From NCBI GenBank assembly GCA_030734395.1, contig JAUZTG010000016.1, forward strand, positions 496,001-560,000: DNA of 64,000 nt. Reading direction: 5' to 3'. Source of the DNA: Sarocladium kiliense (Eukaryota; Ascomycota; Sordariomycetes; Hypocreales; Sarocladiaceae). Positions 42,740-53,531 of this stretch are shown here, piece by piece. A program made the translations under genes and the position numbers. Position 1 is the first letter of the stretch. Every line of letters starts with the position of its first letter. The notes under the pieces are model-generated. The model worked only from the letters and a program-made list of their open reading frames with translations. It ran no database searches and had not been told where the DNA came from.

Positions 42740-44765
42740 ATGATAAGTCGTTTGCTGCTGCGAAGAACAGGCATGCCACTGCGAGCATCCGTCATCAACA
42801 TGTCGACCGCTACACGTAGCTTCAATCATGCCGCGGCAGGTGCCGCTTCAGACACTGGAGTCTCACTCAACGACCTGCCCAAATCATGGCATTTCACAGA
42901 GGCACTACCTGCGGATGTACTGTATCCGACGCCGGCAGCCTCACACCAGACGCCTCGAGGAGAGATACGCCCACGGCAAGTTCGCGAGGCAGTTTTCACC
43001 TGGGTGCGCCCCGAGCAACAGAAGGACCCTGAGCTGCTCGCTGTGAGCCCAGCCGCGTTGCGAGATATCGGCATCAAGCCCAGTGAGGCGACAACTGAAG
43101 ACTTCAAGCAGTTCGTCGCCGGTAACAAGCTGTACGGTTGGGATGAGGGGAAGCTTGAGGGAGGCTATCCATGGGCCCAGTGCTATGGTGGTTTCCAGTT
43201 TGGGCAATGGGCTGGACAGCTTGGAGACGGAAGAGCCATCTCCCTATTCGAGTCCAAGAACCCGGAGACGGGGAAGCAGTACGAACTCCAGTTGAAGGGC
43301 GCTGGATTGACGCCATACTCCCGGTTCGCCGATGGAAAAGCCGTGTTGCGTTCAAGCATCCGCGAGTTTGTCGTCTCCGAGGCACTGAATGCGCTTGGCA
43401 TCCCAACGACTCGAGCACTCTCACTCACGCTTCTGCCTCATTCCAAAGTGATGAGGGAGAGAGTCGAACCTGGTGCCATCGTCCTTAGATTTGCTGAATC
43501 ATGGCTGCGTCTGGGCAGTTTTGACATCCTCCGAGCGAGGGGGGATGCACGATTGCTGAGGAAACTGGCTACTTATGTCGCTGAAGATGTTTTTGGTGGC
43601 TGGGATAAGCTACCAGCTAGACTGGAGAATCCAGATGAGCCGACGAAATCACCGCCTCCAGGTCGAGGAGTCGAGGCGTCAACTATACAAGGGCCCGAGG
43701 ATGCTGCAGAGAACAGGTTCACGAGGTTGTACCGCGAGATTGTTCGGCGCAACGCGACAACTGTAGCGAAGTGGCAGGCATACGGGTTCATGAATGGTGT
43801 ATTGGTGAGTTGTATACCTCGCCTGCACGAGCGGCTTCCGCTAACCCCTGCAGAACACCGACAACACATCGGTCTTTGGCCTCTCGATAGATTATGGTCC
43901 GTTCGCCTTCATGGACAACTTTGACCCAGCGTATACACCGAACCACGATGACCACATGCTACGATACAGCTACAAGAACCAGCCAACGATTATCTGGTGG
44001 AACTTGGTCCGTCTAGGGGAGGCACTTGGCGAAGTGATGGGCATGGGGGCCGACGTTGATGATCCGTCTTTCATCGCGGAAGGCATCAAAGAAGAGCAGG
44101 CTGATACCCTCGTCAAGCGTGCTGAGAAGCTCATTATGCAGGCCGGCGAGGAATACAAGGCAACATTCCTCGTCGAATACAAGCGACTTATGACAGCACG
44201 CCTTGGATTGAGGAACTCCAAGGACTCGGACTTTGAGGAACTCTTCAGTGATTGCTTGGACTCCATGGAGAAGCTTGAGCTCGACTTTCATCACTTCTTC
44301 AGAAGGCTCAGTACTCTAAGAGTTGCTGACCTTGCCACGCCCGAAGCTAGGAAGGAGAAGGCAGCCCTTTTCTTCCACAAAGAAGGCCACCCAAGGAATA
44401 TCTCTGAGGACGAAGCTAGGGAGACGCTTGCCAAGTGGTTGGAGAAGTGGCGTCTCCGTGTGCTGGAGGATTGGAATGAAGGCAACGATGATATATCAGC
44501 CGAGGAGGATCAAGCACGCATTACTGCGATGAAGCAGGTTAACCCGAACTTCATTCCACGAGGATGGATCCTCGACGAGGTCATTCGTCGGGTCGAGAAA
44601 GAAGGCGAGCGGGAAGTGCTGGATAGGATTATGCACATGGTCCTACACCCATTCGAGGACCGTTGGAGTGGTGACGGGTGGAAGGGCGATCCCGAAGAAG
44701 AACAGCGATGGATCGACGATCCACCCAAGTTTGAGCGAGCAATGCAGTGCAGCTGCAGTTCATAG
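42740..44765 (+). CDS. FMP40: SelO-family mitochondrial protein AMPylase
   Basis: Pseudokinase-fold enzyme that transfers AMP from ATP to protein hydroxyls in mitochondria, linked to redox homeostasis (known for SelO/Fmp40). Exons are 42740-43804 and 43854-44765, giving 658 residues. The N-terminus MISRLLLRRTGMPLRASV is a good mitochondrial presequence. Then come WAQCYGGFQFGQWAGQLGDG, ELQLKGAGLTPYSRFADGKA, LRSSIREF and EALNALGIPTTRAL. After the intron, NTDNTSVFGLSIDYGPFAF and DNFDPAYTPNHDD complete the nucleotide-binding core. The C-terminus ends CSCSS; in metazoan SelO a selenocysteine sits at this tail, and fungi use Cys. Single 49-bp intron with CTAAC branch. Clear family member. Confidence 0.95.
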
Positions 44766-45318
44766 AGAACTTTCGTTCGTTTGCTAGCATGTATATGATA
44801 CCTCAAGCAATATGCCACTTGTGGACGAGGGATGTCACGACCGGCGGTAAGAGGCAATCCTCATTGAATCAGATCTCGAATGCTTCCATAAACGGCGTGA
44901 AATAATTAATCTGGAGCACAAGATAGAGGAAGACTCGACAGAAGCAGCCGAGGCCTTGCGGCCACGATTGCTCAAGCTCACCTACAATAAAATGTGCCCG
45001 TGTACAATTTTGTTGAAGAAAGGAAAGAAGAAGAGAAGAGAAGCGGAAAATATCACCAGCGGTGGATATGGTGGTCGCAGCCTGAGCCGAGCATTACCGG
45101 CCTGAGGCAGCAAAGCAGCACACCCACACCCAGCTCGGACCAATCACCGGGCGCGTAATCAGACAGCCCACTGGCACCTCCAAAACCCGGTGCAGCGACG
45201 CAAAGGCGAGGTCCTTTTCGACGTCAACGACCTCCCACAGCCGACGCCCCGACGCCCCCCCTCGCCGCTCTCTCCTCTCAACAACTCGTCGAATCTACGT
45301 CTCCGTCAGGGCGTCACG
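44766..45318. other. Spacer between SelO and the complex I subunit
   Basis: No gene is seen. It holds the SelO 3' UTR and the promoter/leader of the 78-kDa subunit gene; the last 150 bases on the plus strand are C/T-rich. Confidence 0.5.
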
Positions 45319-47828
45319 ATGCTTCGACAATCTCTGGCTCGGTCGGCTTGGCGGGCTGGCAGGCGGACTGCCCATGTCACACGCACCTTCGCGACGACCC
45401 AGCACCGCCAGGCCGAGGTTGAGTTAACAATTGGTGAGGACAATTGCTGCCATTGGTTCCGTTATATTTTTGCTGACGAATTGGACAGATGGAAAGAAAG
45501 TTTCGGTCGAAGGTATGTTGCTGTCGGATGCTGGATGGACGCTTCGGACAAGATGTTGACAACATCACAGCTGGCTCCGCTCTTATTCAAGCTTGCGAGA
45601 AGGCAGGCGTTACAGTCCCCAGGTATGCTCAATTACAAAACCGGCCTCAAAGGGCAAATGCTGACAATATTTTACAGATACTGCTACCATGAGTACGAAC
45701 CGAAACGATGCCGAGATATGCCGTGACACTCGCTGACAAACACATCAGGAAGCTCATGATTGCCGGCAACTGCCGTATGTGCCTCGTCGAGGTCGAGAAG
45801 GCACCTAAGCCTGTTGCATCATGCGCCTGGCCGGTCCAGCCTGGCATGGTTGTGAAGACCAACTCTCCCCTTACCCACAAGGCCCGCGAGGGTGTCATGG
45901 AATTCCTCCTTGCGAACCATCCCCTCGACTGCCCCGTCTGCGACCAGGGAGGCGAGTGCGATCTCCAGGACCAGTCAATGCGATACGGTGCCGATCGTGG
46001 TCGATTCCATGAAGTCGGCGGCAAGCGTGCTGTCGAGGACAAGAACATTGGCCCTCTGATCAAAACCTCCATGAACCGCTGCATTCACTGCACTCGTTGC
46101 GTCCGATTCGCCAACGACATTGCCGGCGCCCCCGAGATGGGCTCATTCGGCCGTGGCAACGACATTCAGATCGGCACCTATCTCGAGCAGAACCTAGACT
46201 CCGAGCTTTCCGGCAACGTCATCGACCTTTGCCCCGTTGGTGCGCTCACCTCGAAACCCTATGCTTTCCGTGCTCGCCCTTGGGAGCTCAAGCACTCCGA
46301 GTCTATCGACGTTCTTGATGGCCTGGGTTCCAACATCCGCGTCGACTCCCGTGGCCTCGAGGTCATGCGTATCCTTCCCCGCCTCAACGACGATGTCAAC
46401 GAGGAGTGGATCAACGACAAGACCCGCTTCGCCTGTGATGGTCTCAAGACTCAGCGTCTGACGATGCCCCTGGTCCGCCGTGATGGCAAGTTCGAGCCTG
46501 CTGACTGGGAGGAGGCTCTCAGCGAGGTCGCTCGCGCCTACCAAATTAAGAACCCCCAGGGTAACGAGTTTAAGGTCATCTCTGGTGCACTTACTGAGGT
46601 CGAGTCTCTTGTTGTGGCCAAGGACCTCTCCAACAAGCTCGGCTCTGACAACCTCGCCCTTGATACCCCTACTGGTAGCCAGCCTATCGCTCACGGTGTC
46701 GATGTCCGTTCCAACTACCTCTTCAACTCCAGGATCTGGGGTATCGAGGAGGCCGATGCTATCCTGATTGTCGGCAGCAACCCTCGTCATGAGGCTGCTG
46801 TCCTCAACGCCCGTATTCGAAAGCAGTGGCTCCGCTCCGACCTTGAGATTGGTGTTGTTGGCGAGACCTGGGACTCAACCTTCGACTTCGAGCACCTTGG
46901 AACCGACCATGCCGCTCTCAAGAAGGCCCTTGCTGGACCTTTCGGCAAGAAGCTCCAGGCCGCCAAGAAGCCCATGATCATTGTTGGCTCTGGCGTCACC
47001 GATCACGCTGACGCAAAGGCCTTCTATGAGACTGTTGGTGCTTTCGTCGAGAAGAACGCCGCTAACTTCACTACCCCTGAGTGGGACGGTTACAACGTTC
47101 TGCAGCGCGAGGCCTCAAGAGCTGGTGCTTTCGAGGTTGGCTTCACTACTCCCTCTCAGGCTGTTGCCGAGACCAAGCCTAAGTTCGTCTGGCTTCTCGG
47201 TGCCGATGAGTTCAACGAGGCCGACATTCCCAAGGATGCCTTCGTTGTCTACCAGGGCCACCACGGTGACCGTGGTGCCCAGATCGCTGACATTGTCCTC
47301 CCTGGTGCCGCTTACACCGAGAAGGCTGGTACCTACATCAACACCGAGGGTCGCGTTCAGATGACCCGTGCCGCTACCTCCCTCCCGGGCGCTGCGCGTA
47401 CCGACTGGAAGATTCTCCGCGCCGCTGGCGAGTTCCTCGGTGTTTCACTGCCCTACGATGACGTCGCTGCTGTGCGTGATCGCATGGTTGAGATCAGCCC
47501 AGCTCTCGCTGCCTACGATGTTGTCGAGCCAGTGGCTCTTCGCCAGCTGAGCAAGGTTCAGCTCGTGGACCAGAACAAGGGATCAAAGAGCAGCGGTGAG
47601 CCGCTGAAGAAGGTTATTGAGAACTTCTACTTCACAGACGTCATCTCTAGAAGGTAAGAGAACCCGATGACATATTGGTGTGATCGCATGGTGACTGACA
47701 TATTCAATAGCTCACCAACAATGGCACGTTGCTCGGCCGCGAAGGCTACCGGTGACCCACGCACGAATTTTATGGCCCCTGGTATTGAGGAGGAGCGGCC
47801 GATGGGACAGATTGAGTACGGTGCATGA
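45319..47828 (+). CDS. NUO78: Complex I 78/75-kDa Fe-S subunit (NDUFS1 type)
   Basis: Largest peripheral-arm subunit of mitochondrial NADH:ubiquinone oxidoreductase; it carries Fe-S clusters that pass electrons from NADH. Six exons: 45319-45433, 45489-45512, 45571-45622, 45678-45692, 45749-47653 and 47711-47828, giving 742 residues (Neurospora about 744). The presequence is MLRQSLARSAWRAGRRT. Exon 2 is 24 nt and exon 4 only 15 nt (YCYHE). Together with exon 5 they build the 2Fe-2S site YCYHEKLMIAGNCRMC. CPVCDQGGEC and CIHCTRC complete the Fe-S ligands. SELSGNVIDLCPVGALTSKP follows, then the molybdopterin-like domain without cofactor. The last exon adds RTNFMAPGIEEERPMGQIEY. Identification is secure; small exons were set by frame and family match. 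Confidence 0.97.
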
Positions 47829-48328
47829 ATGGACATCAAGGGGTAGAGGGGATGTACAACAGTTAGAGAGAACGGCTGTGCTTTAGAGTCTACGTGCGTT
47901 GGAGTGTACATATAGCACGATTTTCAGCGGACGAAGAAGAGAGGGTGGTGGGAAAAGAGAAAGAAGTAAATAACCCTCAAGAGCAATGTTCCTTTTGTTC
48001 CATCTGAGACCCTGCCTGCATCCCACCTGTCTCGCCCTGTGGTCTGGTCACGATTACCATTAAGTTAATATTTGCGACGAGGTGGTTCGGAAGCGTTTCT
48101 CATCGGGAGTGAGCTCCCATTGTTGTATGGTCAGTTGAAGCGAACGCTCTTCCTGTGCGGTGTTCCAGAGTTCGTAGAGGGCGATGACTGTGCACGCCGA
48201 GCAGGTGAAATCGAAGTTTCAATCTTCGGTGGCGAGTTATTCCCATCTGACCCTTCCTCGCGAACGACTTTCTTTCTCTTCAATGCCAAAGCAGACGATG
48301 ACGGCAGAGAACTCGAACCAGCCGGCTT
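47829..48328. other. Convergent 3' region after the complex I subunit
   Basis: Tail-to-tail spacer of 500 bp with no supported gene. Plus-strand frames at 48072-48332 are short and lack domains. Confidence 0.5.
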
Positions 48329-48880
48329 CTAAGCGGCCTCTCGATCCTTTGCCTGTCTCCACTCCGCTCTGAGCTCCTCGAACTTCTTATTCGAGTGGTT
48401 TCGATATACCTCGAGGTCGCTGGTGGCTTGACCAAGCTGATGTAGCTGTTGTGTCGTGAGCTTGTCACGATTAGGCCAGGGTATTTGGTCTGAAAAGCCC
48501 CTCCATTCCTTTGCTGGGTCGTGAGGTGCCTCGAGGCATCTGATGAGATTGGCACGGTCGTGTTCTGATAGTTCGTCCTTAAGTGGTCTTGGTGGTGCTG
48601 ATTCTGATGCGGTAGGATCAAGAGAACGGCGATAGGCTTCGCGCCGATGAAAGTTGATGATGTTGGCTTGGACGGCGCGTGAGTGGCTCATGTGCTTTTC
48701 GATGGCGGCTTCAAGACGAGCAGTTGTTGCGGAGGGAGCAGCCGGCAGAGGAGCGGTGAGATCCTCTGTGATAGGTATGAAGATTGCTGGGGCAATAGAA
48801 TGAAGGCGTGGGAGCGATTCTGGCGGTGGTGCGGCTGTGTTCACGTCGGTGCTTTGCGGCGACGGTGGTGCCGATTCCAT
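48329..48880 (-). CDS. Hypothetical protein, 183 residues
   Basis: Not recognised. A single-exon frame with protein-like composition. A Pro/Ser-rich N-terminus is followed by a predicted helical part (TTARLEAAIEKHMSHSRAVQ, NIINFHRREAYRRSLDP). Then come the charged linker LKDELSEHDRANLIRCLEAP and a C-terminal helix (DLEVYRNHSNKKFEELRAEW) that could form coiled coil. No signal peptide, membrane segment or catalytic motif is visible. The segment EWRGFSDQIPWPNRDKLTTQ looks ordered and would be the best query for a family search. Small conserved fungal proteins of this layout are often subunits of larger complexes, but no role is claimed. Confidence 0.65.
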   Translation of the reverse strand: MESAPPSPQSTDVNTAAPPPESLPRLHSIAPAIFIPITEDLTAPLPAAPSATTARLEAAIEKHMSHSRAVQANIINFHRREAYRRSLDPTASESAPPRPLKDELSEHDRANLIRCLEAPHDPAKEWRGFSDQIPWPNRDKLTTQQLHQLGQATSDLEVYRNHSNKKFEELRAEWRQAKDREAA

Positions 48881-49572
48881 GGTTCAGCTCGAATTCTGGT
48901 TTGCTAGAGATCCCCCTTGCCTTTGCATAAGCGAGCTGGCCAAGTTCACAAGATGACTTGGAGATTCTCTGTGGCTGTGAAAGAAGGGGGCGACGAAAAG
49001 GAAAGGACGATGATCGTGGCCAAGTTGAAGTCAAAAAGAATAGTGTCAGGTATCGACCTCACAGTTGGTTTCAGCATTTGCAACACCATCACGTGCAGCT
49101 GGTCCCGTGAAGGCGAACCATAACGAGCATATCGTAGATGAAGTAGTAAGATATAATAAAATTCATCATGTAAAATATCAAATCATCAAAATGCTCGCTT
49201 GCGCCAAAGCATCTATCCTACAATGCTCACAGTTCTCGGTACTGTCCCTTAGCCTTACACCTCATCCCCTTGAAGTCATATATACAGTCCCTGCTGTGAG
49301 GTGGTCAACGAGCGCAATCAAAAGCCCTTGACACCTGATACGAAGACTCTAGTCGGCGTCTGGAAGCGCGTACACAGTACTCTGCACTTGAACCGGCCAC
49401 CGCACCTTGTGGCCCTTTCGAGCACAGGTCTGGGAGACTCGTTCAGTGACTTGCATCCATAAGAACTGTGTGCAGTCAAGGACATCTTGACAGCAACGAT
49501 GTGCTTGATTGCAACGAGTATGGCACCGGGTTGGCGGACCCCGCGATGCTCAATGGCTCGGCCCTTTCATTA
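48881..49572. other. Spacer between hypothetical gene and Atg37-type gene
   Basis: No gene is supported. It holds the promoter of the 183-residue gene and the 3' UTR of the Atg37-type gene, both on the minus strand. An A/T-rich stretch lies at about 49135-49190. Confidence 0.5.
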
Positions 49573-50604
49573 TCATCTTGATGGCAGTACCTTTCTCGCA
49601 TACTCCCGCAAGAGCCTCAGCCCAGCGCGGACCAGGTCTTCCAGCCGGCGATCCTTCCTTCTTCGCATCCAGAGCAGGACTAACACCAGCAGCAGAGCAT
49701 CTGCCGTAATGTGCTTTAGGACTAGCAAGGCGATCCGTCCAAACCATGCGGGCCAGCTCTTCTCTATCCTGGACCGCCACTCACGGCCAGACGATATCTG
49801 TTCCCGTAATGCGGCGACCTCAGCTGATAGGCTTGTGATTGCGCGCTCGACTTTGCGTTGCCACCGACTGCTGCTGACGGCACCACCCCTCCTGCCTACG
49901 CCGTCGTCTTCGTCGTCTTCGTCGTCTTCTAGGTCCATTTGACGGTGAGACCGGAGTTCGGCTTCGTCTTGCTCGGACATGGGACTAAGGACCTTCATGG
50001 GACCGTCAGTGCCCGCGGCAGGCTGCTCAAATCGTCGTGATGGGGGGCTGTTCTGTGGTGAGGATGCGCTCGAGGATGGGGAGTTGTTGCGGATCTGGTT
50101 CCAGACGAATTCGAGCTCTGAGACAAGTTCCTCGGCGTCACTGTTCCTCATAAACCGAGTTAGCCTATGTTCTTGCCCGCGGTAACCGGAATGGAGAACC
50201 TCGGTTGTACGTACGGTGTTGTCGCATATCGATGCATCGTATCAATCAGAGCCTCGATGTACCTCTTCTTCGCCTCGGTGCGCGTTAAGCCTTTCTGCGA
50301 GTTCCACGCATCCCACTTATCGCGTTCGCGCTGGATCTCTTCGCTAGTCAGAGTGCCGGAGGAAGAGGCAGCTGAAGGGCGGGCCATGACGCCGTCGACG
50401 TCGCCCTCCATTGCTTGCTTGTAAAGGCCATAGAGTCGGAGGCGGTCGGAGGGTGGAGGTCGTGAGGCGCCGGTCTTGGGGATTTTCTTGACGGTGTTGA
50501 GAGCATGGACAAAGACTCGATCTAGAGGCTGTGCGTGAGACATTGCGAACTGGTTGGATATCGAGGTAGATGGCAATGGATTGCGTACCTACCGAGTCCG
50601 CCAT
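49573..50604 (-). CDS. ATG37: Acyl-CoA-binding tail-anchored protein, Atg37/ACBD5 type
   Basis: Predicted peroxisomal membrane protein; known relatives bind acyl-CoA and act in pexophagy and organelle contacts. Exons are 50604-50593, 50528-50215 and 50140-49573, giving 297 residues. Residues 4-105 are the acyl-CoA-binding domain: DRVFVHALNTVKKIPKTG, RLRLYGLYKQAMEGDV, KWDAWNSQKGLTRTEAKKRY. A Ser/Pro and acidic linker follows, then a short coiled coil (AITSLSAEVAALREQI). Near the end is one membrane segment (ITADALLLVLVLLW) followed by a basic cluster (MRRRKDRR). Exon 1 is only four codons, MADS. An in-frame ATG at 50543 just before the acceptor would instead give MSHAQ. Family is clear; the Atg37 role is inferred from layout. 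Confidence 0.85.
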
Positions 50605-51546
50605 TGTTGGACAGACTGGGTGAAGGCGTCAGACGCCCTCAAGAGATAAGAGAAGGGAAGTCTAGCGGAGGGAGGTGAGGCGGGGTGGATTGGAGGGAGA
50701 GATGCAGATGTCTCGGTTGCTGTCAGATATTGGCGCTGATGGAGGGATGAACAGAGGCAGTAGTAGATGTAAGGGTAGCTGATGGTGGTGGTGGGATTGG
50801 ATGATGGTGGTGACCCCCACTAGCAGCTGTGGCCGGACGCGGGTGAGGCGAGCCGAGGCGCAAACATACAGCACCCGAAGCAAGACTTTGACACGAGCCT
50901 GACTGCGCAAGAGGTGCGATAAGGAGCAATTGACACAGTCAGGATGAGGGAGATGAGATTATTGCAGAATTAGGAGGCAGAAAGATCAGATACGAGTGAT
51001 GACGCATAAATCAGGGAGATGATGGACGATGCATGATCGGAACTGCGCCGGCTCCTGATGGCGCCTTTTGCCTCGGCGAAGATGCGCCGCCTTTGGTGCG
51101 ACCACACGCGACAATATCGCACACGGAGGGTCAGAGCGATTTCTCTCCTATGTCTAGAATTTCATAGAATAGAACTGGGAAGATGGCTGTGATTTCTCTT
51201 ACAGGAACATGTCACTATCTGAGACTCGATTTCAAGACTCGAACCAAGAGGGTTCGGAAGCTTCATGTGAAGGCGGATAGGCTAAGCATGTGCCTTGTGA
51301 TGCCAGCTCTACTTAGCTACCTTACATGATCTCGTGTATCTAGACAATCGAGATCCATGGACCAAGCATCGCTCCCGATGTGAGTGACACGGGTACGACT
51401 CTCTCGAAGGCCAACCGTCCGTATCCTGACGATGCCGTGTTCCCTTCCAACATAATTCCACTAAGGAAAGCCACCTGGTATCCTTAAAGCAAGCCAACAT
51501 AACCTTGAAGCAAATAGTTGTACAGTTTCCGTCCTCCCGGTGCATT
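50605..51546. other. Spacer between Atg37-type gene and RNase III
   Basis: No gene is supported. The minus strand near 50640-50930 is CT-rich with CACCAC runs and likely forms the Atg37-type promoter. The remainder is the RNase III 3' region. Confidence 0.5.
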
Positions 51547-52566
51547 TCAGGTTCCTTGTCGGGCCTCAGCCTCATCCCTCGCCTTTAGGTACGCTTGCTT
51601 CTTCTCTCCGTAAGTCTTCATCAGCTTCTTGTTCTTGAGGGCCTCCTCCGCAGCCCTGGTTCCGGCCTCGGACTTCTTCAGCGCCGTGCCGATACCAAGG
51701 AGATCGTCCTTGACACCCCATCCGCTGAAGTAGACGCCAACTGCGAAGAGACTGTGACCCATCTTATCCTTCTTGGTCTTGCCGGGCATGTCTCTGTAGT
51801 CGAGGGTCGCACCTCGACACATGATGGCTTGGTTCAGCAGCACCTTTGAGTTGAGAGCGGGTGGTTTCGGTGCAGACGCTTGAGGAGGTCCTACATCTTG
51901 GTCTGCTGATGCTGTAGGCGGTGCTTCATCGTTGTAATTGTGATTTAGCTTCCGAATCTCGTCTTGGATCTCTCGACTCCATAATTTCTTAAGCCAGTCT
52001 GTCGCGATCTCTAAGCCGTCCACCCCATCCGACTGAATGATGGCGCCAACGTAAGCCTCGAACACGTCACCGTGAATCTTCTCCATCACAGTCAAGGGAT
52101 CTTTCTTTTTCCGTTTGTCTTTGGCCTTGGCCACATCAAGAATATCATTGGGCAGCTTGAGCCGCGCATCAAGACCGTATGCCCGTAGAAACGAGCACAG
52201 CGCCTTGTTGCAGACGAGACGCTCCCTGAGCTGTGAAAGGCGCCCGGCTTTCAGCGAACGGCGAAAAGTCGCGTAAATGAGCTGACTGGATATCGCCTGG
52301 ATCCAACCGTCGCCAACCCATTCCAGAGCTTCGTAGTTGACGGTGTCGTGGAGACTGGGGTGCTGGAAGGCCTGCTCTTCCAGCCTTGGGTCTGCGGGCT
52401 TCGGCAGCGGAGGTAGCGTGGATGAAATTTCTGAGGCCGTCCAGCCCGTGGCCAGCTGCTGGCGTTTGGCGGTAGGAGGCTCATCCGGGCCCTCGTGCAC
52501 CCTTTTGGTCGACATGGTTGTAGGTCGTTGGTGAGATGGGGCTGGGGAAAGTTTTCGTGGTGACAT
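51547..52566 (-). CDS. Ribonuclease III (Rnt1/Pac1 type)
   Basis: Double-stranded-RNA endonuclease, 339 residues, single exon. Residues about 55-215 form the RNase III domain. The signature is variant (YEALEWVGDGW instead of NERLEFLGDSV) but keeps Glu82 and Asp86. Asp167 and Glu170 lie in HGDVFEAYVGAI, so all four metal-binding acids are present. Residues about 250-320 form a C-terminal double-stranded-RNA-binding domain (LLNQAIMCRGATLDYRDMP, then GIGTALKKSEAGTRAAEEAL). The N-terminal leader is Ser/Pro/Lys-rich and disordered. Fungal relatives process rRNA and snoRNA precursors in the nucleus; a mitochondrial-ribosome mL44-like role is less likely because the catalytic acids are intact. Divergent from the mS33 gene. 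Confidence 0.87.
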   Translation of the reverse strand: MSPRKLSPAPSHQRPTTMSTKRVHEGPDEPPTAKRQQLATGWTASEISSTLPPLPKPADPRLEEQAFQHPSLHDTVNYEALEWVGDGWIQAISSQLIYATFRRSLKAGRLSQLRERLVCNKALCSFLRAYGLDARLKLPNDILDVAKAKDKRKKKDPLTVMEKIHGDVFEAYVGAIIQSDGVDGLEIATDWLKKLWSREIQDEIRKLNHNYNDEAPPTASADQDVGPPQASAPKPPALNSKVLLNQAIMCRGATLDYRDMPGKTKKDKMGHSLFAVGVYFSGWGVKDDLLGIGTALKKSEAGTRAAEEALKNKKLMKTYGEKKQAYLKARDEAEARQGT

Positions 52567-53531
52567 CTCAAACTCAGGCAGCCATCACACAGCTTACTTG
52601 CCTGCGGCTCCCTCATTGAAATAGCAGCCATTCTCCATCGAAATTCCCAAAATGATCAAATATGCGACGGGGAATTCTACCGACTTGAGCAATAAGATTG
52701 TTACCCAGTTTACCGCATGATGAATCGCGAATCGGCGACATGGATTGAACGGAGTTGGTGCACGCGGTGCCTCATCTACTTACTTACCTTACTTTTTGAC
52801 TGACACTCCCGAAACGTGTCGAAGCCATCTTTTGGCGAATACCATCCGAGTCGTATATAGCTCGCGGCGGTGCATTTTTTTTTCCTTCATTCTCCTTGTA
52901 TATTACCTTGTGTTTTGCTTCGCATCTTAGCTTGTACCTTTTTTTTTTAAAAAAAAGTCTTATTGTGTATAATGTCGCACCTAAGGTAGCTTGAACTATG
53001 CATTCGTTGCCATTGAGAACCAGTCGAGACTGTAGATCAGAGGGATAGGTATCCTACATCCAACACAAAGTAAGAAGGAGACCAGATCTCAGAGTACAGG
53101 GGATGATAATATACGGAGCCGAGAATTGAGCAGACCTTGGCCAATTAATCTATGAAATCAGTTCTGAAGAAGACATAGCTCAAGCTGTGGAAATGCCACA
53201 AGAGGACCAGGCAGAGTATCTAATCAGACAAGATACAATATAGAATGCAAGGGGAAAAAAAGGCACAAAATGTTGCTTGAATATCAGCAGACTACAGAAT
53301 CCGCCTTTACCCGATGAGTATCACTGAAGATTTAACAGGGTCTTTGCAGTCTCCGCATTTGAAGTGTCGATCCAAGGTGAGGCTCAGGAATCACGCGCCC
53401 CACATGCTCCTGTTTGAACCAATCACAGGTCCTGACCCGCCTCCGAATCTGAACTCCCAAAAAGATGGACGACGTCTCTCGAATCTCAATGGTGTCATGC
53501 TCTCATCACAACAACCACAGGTCATGTCAAG
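52567..53531. promoter_or_regulatory. Divergent intergenic region, RNase III / mS33
   Basis: A 965-bp spacer between two divergent genes, without a supported gene. It contains a T10-A8 tract at 52939-52956, a poly(dT)/poly(dA) palindrome of the kind that excludes nucleosomes or acts as an efficiency element. Confidence 0.45.
52939..52956. repeat. T10-A8 tract (homopolymer palindrome)
   Basis: Ten T followed directly by eight A, so the inner 16 bases are self-complementary. It stands out as the longest homopolymer pair noted in the window. It could favour nucleosome depletion; no function is shown. Confidence 0.6.

Noticed and set aside
46194..46790. 198-codon minus-strand frame opposite the complex I subunit
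   Set aside because: Antisense shadow of a highly biased exon.
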